Shown: in pieces, positions 10,352 to 18,300 of the stretch
Layout: each line of letters opens with the position of its first letter
Numbering within the stretch: position 1 is the first letter of the stretch
NCBI GenBank assembly: GCA_030695565.1
Contig: JAUYRZ010000083.1
Location: 1-64,000 of the forward strand
Source: Archangium sp.
GTDB taxonomy: Bacteria; Myxococcota; Myxococcia; Myxococcales; Myxococcaceae
DNA length: 64,000 nucleotides
Direction: 5' to 3'
Program-made: the position numbers and the translations under genes
The notes under the pieces: generated by a model
Database searches by the model: none
The model's input: the letters and a program-made list of their open reading frames with translations, nothing else
Told to the model about the DNA's origin: nothing

Positions 10352-12073
10352 CAACAACGCGCTGAGCGCCGCGCGCAGTTTGCCCGGCAGCGCAGGCTTG
10401 AAGAGCACCGGATAGCCCGATTGTTTCAGCTCGCGAATGCGCCCCGCGGCCGTGTCACCGGTGACCAGCAACGTGGGTAACCGCTTCCCCACCTGCTGCT
10501 CGAGCCGCTCGATGGCCATCACGCCGTTCATGTTGTCCGGCAGGCGGTAGTCGCAGATCACCGCGTCGGGCACCTGGCTCGTGTTCAGCAAAGCGCTCGC
10601 TTCCGCGAACGAGCCCGCGCACAGCGGCTTGCAGTTCCAGCTCTCGAGCAGCGCGCTCATGCCGTCGCGCACGTCCTTCTCGTCGTCGAGCACCAGCACG
10701 CAGCGGCCCTGAAAGCCGGGATCCGCCGCTGGGCGCAAGGACACGGGCTCGATCACCCTCGCCGCGTCACCCAGCGGCACTTCCACCAACAGCTCCGTGC
10801 CGAGCTCGCGTTGCGGTTCCGAGATGAGCGTGAGGCGGTACTCCAGCGTGCGGCAGATGCCGCGCACGATGCTCAGGCCGAGGCCCAGCCCCTGCTCCCG
10901 ATCGCGCTCGGGATTTCCCACCTGGAAGAACTCTTCGAACACCTTCTCCTGCGCCTCGGGCGGAATGCCCAGGCCCGTGTCGGCGACCGAGAGCAGCACC
11001 TTGCCCCCTTCGAGGCGGGCCTCCACCGTCACCGTGCCCGCCGGTGTATAGCGAAGCGCGTTCGCCAGCAGGTTGCGCAGCACGCGGCCGAGCAGCTCCC
11101 GATCGCTCTCCACCACCAAAGTGGTCGGCTTGAACTCGAGGGCCAGGTTCTTCCGCTCGGCGGCGCCAGCCACCTCACCTTCCAGCTCGTGGAGCAGCTC
11201 CGACAAGGGAAAGTGGGTGAGGTTGGGTTTGAGCGCGCCCGCATCGACCCGCGAGAGATCGAGCAGCGCGTTGAGCAACCCGCCCAGCGCGCGGCTGGAG
11301 AGATCGATGCGATCGACGAAGGCCCGCTGCGTGGGATCCGTCACCCGCGCCGCCAACAGCTCGACGAAGAGACTCAACGCATGGAGCGGCTGCCGCAGGT
11401 CGTGGCTGGCCGCCGCGAGGAACCGCGCCTTCGAACGATACGCGTCTTCCACGCGCGCCTTCTCCACCTGCAGCGTCTGCGCGAAGTCTTCGCTCTCGAA
11501 GCGCAGCTCGACGGAGCGGGTGAGCATGCGGTTGAGCCGCAGCGTCAGAACGATGCACAGCGCCATGTAGATGAGCAGGCCTGAGCCCATCACGAAGTGC
11601 AGCAGATCGCGGGTGAGGAACATCAGGACCGCCTGGGGAATGGCGGTCAACGCGGCCATGCGCAGGAAGCTGAAGTCGTTCGCGAAGGCCACCACGCTCA
11701 CCACGCCCATGCCCGCGAAGAACACCAGGCGCAGCGCGGTCCACAACGGGTCGTCGACGTCGAAGAAGGAGATCGTCTCGAGGCCCCACATCACCGCCGA
11801 GAGCGCGTAGGTCACCTGCCACCAGCGCGACCACGACACGAGGTCGGGCTTCGGCTGTCTGCGCACCCACGCCTCGCGCACCACGTAGGGCACCCACAAC
11901 GCGATGTGGAGCAGGACCCAGGCCGCGACCGGCACGCCCGGGTGGCGGATCCACTCCAGCGCGCCGAGCAGGCCGATGCTGATGAAGTTGGCCACCGCCA
12001 TCATCAGCGGCGCGGTCTGCTCGTGTTGGGCCCGCTGCAGCTCGAGGCGAACGCGATCGACGTCAGCGGTCAC
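10316..12073 (-). CDS. Hybrid sensor histidine kinase with multi-TM N-terminus and C-terminal receiver
   Basis: H-box AAASHDLRQPLHALSLF; N-box NLLANALRYTP; DTGLGIPP; GLGLGLSIV; receiver VLVLDDEKDVRDG...AVICDYRLPDNMNG. Confidence 0.93.
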   Translation of the reverse strand: MTADVDRVRLELQRAQHEQTAPLMMAVANFISIGLLGALEWIRHPGVPVAAWVLLHIALWVPYVVREAWVRRQPKPDLVSWSRWWQVTYALSAVMWGLETISFFDVDDPLWTALRLVFFAGMGVVSVVAFANDFSFLRMAALTAIPQAVLMFLTRDLLHFVMGSGLLIYMALCIVLTLRLNRMLTRSVELRFESEDFAQTLQVEKARVEDAYRSKARFLAAASHDLRQPLHALSLFVELLAARVTDPTQRAFVDRIDLSSRALGGLLNALLDLSRVDAGALKPNLTHFPLSELLHELEGEVAGAAERKNLALEFKPTTLVVESDRELLGRVLRNLLANALRYTPAGTVTVEARLEGGKVLLSVADTGLGIPPEAQEKVFEEFFQVGNPERDREQGLGLGLSIVRGICRTLEYRLTLISEPQRELGTELLVEVPLGDAARVIEPVSLRPAADPGFQGRCVLVLDDEKDVRDGMSALLESWNCKPLCAGSFAEASALLNTSQVPDAVICDYRLPDNMNGVMAIERLEQQVGKRLPTLLVTGDTAAGRIRELKQSGYPVLFKPALPGKLRAALSALLSAPAPPGRGSG

Positions 12074-12674
12074 GCACGAGCCCCAGCTCCTGCGCGCGCA
12101 GCAGCGCCGTGGTGCGGCTGCTCACTCCGAGGATCCGGTAGATGGTCGCGAGGTGCACCTTGACGGTGTTCTCCGCCACGTTGAGGGCGACTGCGATGTC
12201 TTTGTTCGACAACCCGCGCGCCAACATGCTCAGCACCTCGACCTGCCGGGCGGTGAGCTCAGGCGCGGGTGCCCCTGCGGCACGCTCCCTCCGCTCGGGG
12301 AACGCCAGCTCGCCGTTCATCACCTTCCGCAGCGCTGCCAACAGCAGGTGACCGGGCGCCGACTTGAAGACGTAGCCCTGCGCACCCAACGCCATCGCCC
12401 GTTCGATCTCGAGCTGGCTCTCGTTGGCAGAGATGACCACCGCCGGCACCTGCGGCTGCAGCTTGCGCCCCAGCTCGAGCACGTCGAAGGGCTTCGAGTC
12501 AGGCAGCCCGAGATCGACCAGGAAGAGATCGAGATCGTCTCGCTCCTCCAGCACCTTCTTCGCGGCGCTCGCGTTCGCGGCTTCGATCACCTCCACGCCG
12601 GTGGCCAGCCCCGCCAACACGTGCACCAGCCCCTCGCGGAAGAGTGGATGATCTTCGACCAGGAGGATCTTCAC
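12063..12674 (-). CDS. LuxR/NarL-family response regulator
   Basis: KILLVEDHPLFREGL receiver; HTH ELTARQVEVLSMLARGLSNKDIAVALNVAENTVKVHLATIYRILGVSSRTTAL. Confidence 0.95.
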   Translation of the reverse strand: MKILLVEDHPLFREGLVHVLAGLATGVEVIEAANASAAKKVLEERDDLDLFLVDLGLPDSKPFDVLELGRKLQPQVPAVVISANESQLEIERAMALGAQGYVFKSAPGHLLLAALRKVMNGELAFPERRERAAGAPAPELTARQVEVLSMLARGLSNKDIAVALNVAENTVKVHLATIYRILGVSSRTTALLRAQELGLVRDR

Positions 12675-12680
12675 GGCAGC

Positions 12681-13700
12681 TCAGGCGCCATTGGTGCGGG
12701 CGGGCCGGAGCTGATGACGTTGCAGCAGCTCGGTCAAGTGCGTGCGATCCATGCGCGCGTGACGGGCGGCCGCCGACACGTTGCCCTTCTTCTTCTCCAG
12801 CAGCTGGCCCAGGTAGTGGCGCTCGAAACGTTCCAACACCTGCGCGCGCGCTTCGGCGTAGCCGTGCTCGATGCCGGGAATCGCGACGGTCGCGCCGAGC
12901 GGCTCGCTTTCGCCCGCGCCATCAACGAACGAAGGCACCTCGCTCATCGCCACCGTCGACTCCACCAGGTTGCGCAGCTCACGCACGTTGCCCGGCCAGC
13001 GATACGCGCGGAGCTGATCGAAGACCGCGTCAGAGAAATGATCGACGCGCCGCGACGTGCCCAGGAAGTGTTCGACCAGCTGCTCGAGATCGTCGGGCCG
13101 CGCGCGCAGGGGCGGGGCGGCAAGCGTGATGGTGCTCAGCCGGTAGAGGAGATCGAGCCGGAAGGCGCCCGTGCGCACGGCCTCGGGCAGCTCGCGGTGC
13201 GTGGCCGCCATCACCCGCACGTTCACCGAGATCTCCCGTGAGCCGCCGACCCTTCGAAAACGGCGGCGTTCGATGGCGCCCAGCAGCACCGACTGCAGTT
13301 GGGTGGGCAGCTCACCCACCTCGTCGAGCAAGAGCGTTCCGCCGTCGGCGCGCTCGAAGGCCCCGATGTGCGAGCTCTCGGCCCCGGTGAACGCGCCGCG
13401 CTCGTGACCGAACAGCTCGCTGGCCACCAGCTCGGAGGAGAGCGAGCCGCAGTCGACGATGATGAACGGCGCCGTCGCACGAGCCCCCCGCTCGTGCAGC
13501 TCGCGCGCGATCAGCTCCTTGCCCGTGCCGGATTCACCCTGGAGCAGCACCGTGCTGGTCACCGCCGCCGCGCGTTCGACCCGCCCCCTCAACGCGCGCA
13601 TCACCAGGGAATCGCCGACCAACGAGCTGCGGTTCTGCACCACCGCCATCTGGGGCCGGCCTGTCGCTCCCCCCTCCGTCAACGCCGCGACTCGAACCAT
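12681..13700 (-). CDS. Sigma-54-dependent transcriptional activator without receiver domain (PspF-like layout)
   Basis: GESGTGKELIAR, ELFGHERGAFTGA, GGTLLLDEVGELP, RWPGNVREL, C-terminal Fis-type HTH. Confidence 0.93.
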   Translation of the reverse strand: MVRVAALTEGGATGRPQMAVVQNRSSLVGDSLVMRALRGRVERAAAVTSTVLLQGESGTGKELIARELHERGARATAPFIIVDCGSLSSELVASELFGHERGAFTGAESSHIGAFERADGGTLLLDEVGELPTQLQSVLLGAIERRRFRRVGGSREISVNVRVMAATHRELPEAVRTGAFRLDLLYRLSTITLAAPPLRARPDDLEQLVEHFLGTSRRVDHFSDAVFDQLRAYRWPGNVRELRNLVESTVAMSEVPSFVDGAGESEPLGATVAIPGIEHGYAEARAQVLERFERHYLGQLLEKKKGNVSAAARHARMDRTHLTELLQRHQLRPARTNGA

Positions 13701-13757
13701 GGGTCACTTCGTAGTCACCTGGGCCAACGCCGGGAATACTTCGAAAGTGTTACGTCG

Positions 13758-15341
13758 ATGCGGTTTGATGCCCGGGCGATGCAAGGACCCGGCGGTATCG
13801 TCGAAGAGCTCGTTCACCAGTTCACCGATCCCTTCGCGTTCTACCGCGAGCTGATTCAGAACAGCATCGACGCGGGCTCCACTCGCATCGAGGTCAGCCT
13901 CTCGTATCGTCCGTCAGCGAAGCAGGGCCTGCTGCTGGTCTCGGTCTGCGACTGGGGCGAGGGCATGAACCGCGAGGTGATCGAGAACTACCTGGTCACC
14001 AAGTTCCGCTCGACCAAGGAGAACGACCTCACGAAGATCGGCAAGTTCGGCATCGGCTTCGTGAGCATCTTCGCGTGCAAGCCCGACGTGGTGACGGTCG
14101 ATACCGGGCGCGATGGTGAGTTCTGGCGCGTGCTGTTCCGCGCGGACACCACGTGGGACCTACTCAAGCTCGGCGAGCCGCTCGAGGGCACGCGCGTCAC
14201 CCTGCACAAGGAGATGCCCGCGCCGGACTACGTGCAGTTCGTCGAGAGATCGCGCGCGTCGTTGTCGCGGTGGTGCCGCCACTCGGATGTCGAGGTGACG
14301 TTCAGCGCAGGCGCGGTGGATGGCCGCGCGCCCCCGGCACCGAAGCCCGTGAAGGAGCCGCTCACCGTCGACGCGCCGTTTCAGGTCGAGCACGTGGAAG
14401 ATGGCACGCACATCATCGCGGGCCCTTCGCGCACCACGCCGCCGGTGACGGGCATGTACAACCGTGGCCTCACCTTGCTGGAGACCACCGAGCTGCTCGA
14501 GCCCGGCGTCACGATGAAGATCGTCTCGCGCTATCTCGAGCACACGCTGACGCGCGACAACGTGCGGCGCGATCGGCACTTCTCTCGCGCGATGTCGCTC
14601 GCGAAAGACCTGGTGAACGAGAAGCTGCTCGTTCAGCTGCCCGCGGAGTTGAAGGCCGCTGCGGAGCGGAGGGACGGTGCTGCGGATTTTCAGACCTTGT
14701 TCCTGTTCGCGATGACGCGGCTCAAGGCGAAGCAGCTGTGCTTCCGGCTCACGGGTGGCGGCAGCGTGTCGCATGAGGCGTTGATGAAGAGCGTCGGTGA
14801 GGAGGGCTTTCTGACGGTCTCCACCAAGCGGACTGCGCTGGTCGATCGACTGCTCGATGCGAAGTGGCCGGTGCTCGAGCTCGACGTGAATCAGGAGCTG
14901 GGGCGCGCGGTCGTTCAGTTGCTCAAGGTGAAACGCACGGTGCTCGCGGATGAACATTTTACGTATGCCGCGCCTCCAGAGGTGCCGACTCCGAAGGAGT
15001 TTGCGAGCGCGCTGGTGACGTTGCTGCAGGAGGCAGGGGCGGCGGTGAAGCAGGTCGAGGTGTCGGAGGTGCGGGGCGCGGCGGCGAAGTTGCCGTTCGT
15101 CTTGTTGGAGGCGTTGTCGCGGCCGGTTCTGGAAGAGGTGGCGACTGGCTCGGCCTTCGTGCGGAAGTCGCCGGGGCTGTTGTGCTTCAACTCGAGTCAC
15201 GAGGCGATCGCGAAGGCGGCTCCGTTGTTCTCGCGGGCTCCGCGGCTGGCGGCGGTGTTGATGGCCCGGTTGGTGTTGGTGAAGGCGAGCAGACTCGATG
15301 CGGCTCGTGATGAGGCGCTGACTGCGTGGGCGCTCACTTGA
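13758..15341 (+). CDS. GHKL (Hsp90/HtpG-like) ATP-binding protein
   Basis: Start ATG 13758 within ORF 13299..15341: MRFDARAMQGPGGIVEELVHQFTDPFAFYRELIQNSIDAGSTRIEVSL; CDWGEGM; IGKFGIGFVSIFA; GTRVTLH (N, G1 and G2 boxes). Confidence 0.85.
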   Translation: MRFDARAMQGPGGIVEELVHQFTDPFAFYRELIQNSIDAGSTRIEVSLSYRPSAKQGLLLVSVCDWGEGMNREVIENYLVTKFRSTKENDLTKIGKFGIGFVSIFACKPDVVTVDTGRDGEFWRVLFRADTTWDLLKLGEPLEGTRVTLHKEMPAPDYVQFVERSRASLSRWCRHSDVEVTFSAGAVDGRAPPAPKPVKEPLTVDAPFQVEHVEDGTHIIAGPSRTTPPVTGMYNRGLTLLETTELLEPGVTMKIVSRYLEHTLTRDNVRRDRHFSRAMSLAKDLVNEKLLVQLPAELKAAAERRDGAADFQTLFLFAMTRLKAKQLCFRLTGGGSVSHEALMKSVGEEGFLTVSTKRTALVDRLLDAKWPVLELDVNQELGRAVVQLLKVKRTVLADEHFTYAAPPEVPTPKEFASALVTLLQEAGAAVKQVEVSEVRGAAAKLPFVLLEALSRPVLEEVATGSAFVRKSPGLLCFNSSHEAIAKAAPLFSRAPRLAAVLMARLVLVKASRLDAARDEALTAWALT

Positions 15342-15384
15342 AGAAGACCTCGGTGACCCGACCCTCTCCCAGAGGGAGACGAGA

Positions 15385-18300
15385 ATGAGTGCGAAAGATC
15401 TCGAGAGCTCGCTGCGCGAAGGCGGCGAGAAGGTCAGCGAAGGCCGCATTCGCATCGACTCGGCGCGCGCCCTTCAACGCCTGCGCGACTTCCGTTTCGC
15501 CGAGCCTTCTCACTGGGTGCTCGAGGTGCTGCGCGCCGCCACGTTGAGCCACGCGAAGAACCTCACCATCCGTACCGACGCCGACGACGTGGAGATCTCC
15601 TTCGACGGCCGCGCCTTTCCCGCTGACCTGATGAGGCACCTCCCCGAGCAGGCCCTCAACGGCGGGCAGTCGGCTGACGAAAAGCGCACCCGCTTGCTCT
15701 CACTGGGCGTCGCCGGTGCATTGGGCGTCGGTGCCCGCTTCGTGAAAGTGCAGAGCGGTGGCGTCACCCTGTCGCTCGAGAACGATCGAGTACAGGTCAC
15801 CGAAGAGCGCACCACCGGCACCCATCTTCACCTGCGCAAGGCGTTCGGCTGGCGGGTGACGGCTGCCTTCTTCCGCGGCTCGCCAGAAGCGCGCGCCATC
15901 ACCGAACGCGCTCAGCGTCTTCCGCCCCGGCTCACCCTCAACGGAACCGTCATCCCCGCGCCTTCCCCCGCGAGCCTCGCGAAGAAGGGAGCGCAGGGCG
16001 AAGGTTGGCGGTTGGAGGCGTGGTTGCCTCCGGGCGCGCCGTTGCCCGTCTCCACGCTCGAGCTCGACGTCGGCGGCGTGGTGGTGGCCGAGCGGCAAAA
16101 GCCACTGCCCGGGTTGCAGCTGCGTGCCTGGCTGCGCGCCGATGACCTGCGCCGCAATGCGTCCGGCTCCGATGTGGTCGATGACGACGTCATCCTCGAC
16201 CAGGCCCTCGTCGCGCTGCGGAAGATCTCACGAGAGCTGCTCGAACAGCACGGCAAGCAGCTCGCGAAAGATCCCGCCTGGCGCACCGCCTTCCTCGACA
16301 CGTTGCTCGCCCAGGAGACCCTCGACCCGCAGGTGAAGAAGCTGCTTTTCGACGTACCGTTGTTGCCCAGCCCCGGTGATGAATGGCTCTCGCTCGACGA
16401 GCTCACCAAGGCCGCCAAGAGCAACGGCTGCGTCTACACCTCGAAGAGCACCTGGCCGCGGGGCTCCTTCCCACCCGCGACGGTGATGGTGGTGGGTGAA
16501 CCGCCCTTCGCCAGGCTGCTGCCGCCCGGCAAGCGTGTCGACGTCGAAGCGGTGGTCAAACAGAAGCGGGTGATCGCCGAGAATCGGCAACGCCACGAGC
16601 AGACGGCTACCGAGTCGCCCACGCTCCCCGCTCGTGCCTGGGTCGCGCGCGCGAAGATCGACGCGACGGCGCTCATCGGTGAGGTCGGTTTCGAGAGCAG
16701 CGGCAACGGCGCCTTCGTGCGCATCCTCCACAAGGGCCGCTTGATGGAGTCGGGTGAGCTCACCGCGCTCGCCCCGCTCCGGTTGCGCGCCGTCATCGAT
16801 TGGAACCGGCCGCTCGCCGACAGCTACTTCGCGGCGGAGGGCGGCACCAGGCTGCTGGGGCTGGTGCTCAAGTACGTCGAGAACGCCGCGACCAGGGCCA
16901 TCTGCGAAGCGCTGCCCAACCCCGAGGTGTTGCCGCACGCGTTCGATCTGCTCACCCGGCTGGTGACGTTGCGCAGCGCGCCGCTGGAGGAACTCCCCCC
17001 TGCGCTCCGGGGGGCCCCGCTCTTTCCGACGCAGACCGGCCTGCAGCTCTCGCTGAATCAACTCGAAGCAGCGCCGCGCTGGTCGTTCGTCACCACGCAC
17101 GTTTCCCGGGGGCCGCTCGACGGGAGTCTGCTGCTGGTGCTCTCGCCTCCGCAGGTGCAGGTGCTCAAGAAGCTGGCGCACCAGAAGCTGGAAGACCTCA
17201 CCACGCAGCTGCGCAACGAAGCCGAGGTGCGCCGTCGCATGGAGGGGCCGAAGACGGCCGCTGAAGTCTCGAACACGGTGGTGAAGGTGGCCGTGGAAGG
17301 AGAAGGCCTGCGCGGCGAGGTGGGCATTCCGAAGTTGCCCAGCACGAAGCTGGCGCTCACGCTGATCAAGTCGGGCCTGGCCCTCGAGAGCACGGAGCTC
17401 TCAGCGCGCTACCACCACGCCGTCGCCGCGGTGGATTGCGAGAGGCTCTCGCCGAACCCACGTTGGACGGCGGCGACCCGCGATGGCGCCTTCAAGGCGG
17501 TCTCTGCCGCCGTGCACGACGCCCAACGCAGGCTGGCCCTCGAGCTGGTGAAGCTGCCTCGTGAGAAGTGGTTCATCGGCGCCGAGCTCTTCTTCATCGC
17601 GTACCTGAAGAAGGAGCTCACCCCGCTCGATCGCGCGCGGCTCGACGAGGTCAACACCACCATCGCCCAGACGCCGTTGTTCAGCGGCGCCCGGGGCCCG
17701 CTCTCGTTGATGCAGCTGAAGGATCGCGTGAAGCAGGAGGGTCGCTTTTTCGTGGTCTCTTCCAACCGGCCGCAGGTGCCGCCTGACTTCGAGGTGTTGC
17801 TCGAGCCCGCTTCACTCGCCGAAGCGCTCGGCGAGGCACTGGGGCGCGCTCCGGAGGATCCCACCGCGGTGCTCTCGGCGCTGGAAGCACGCCGCCGGTT
17901 GCAGGCGTTGCCGGCCGCTGAGTTCAAGCTGCCTTCGGGCCTCGCGCTGGAGTGCCGCGTCACCGGCCCGAACTTCACCGCGCTCGCGGGCCTGCGTGAC
18001 GGCGTGGAAGACCAGGCGTCGGGCCACGTGCATCTCGAGGGGCGCGTGTACTCGGCGCTCCTCATTCCCTGCGCGTTGCCCCTCTCGGTGGTGATCGACG
18101 CGCCGGGGTTCGAGCCGAACGCGTTCCGCGAGCTCACTGGCGATCAACGCCTGGAGCTTGGGAAAATGGTCGCCGCCGCCATGCATGAGGTGTTGCGCGT
18201 GGCGCTGCAACGACCCGAAGACGACGCGAACGCGCGCCGCGTGCTGTTGCTGGCGCTCAGGCACAACCTCGAGCTGTCGGTTCCCGCGATTGAGGGTGAG

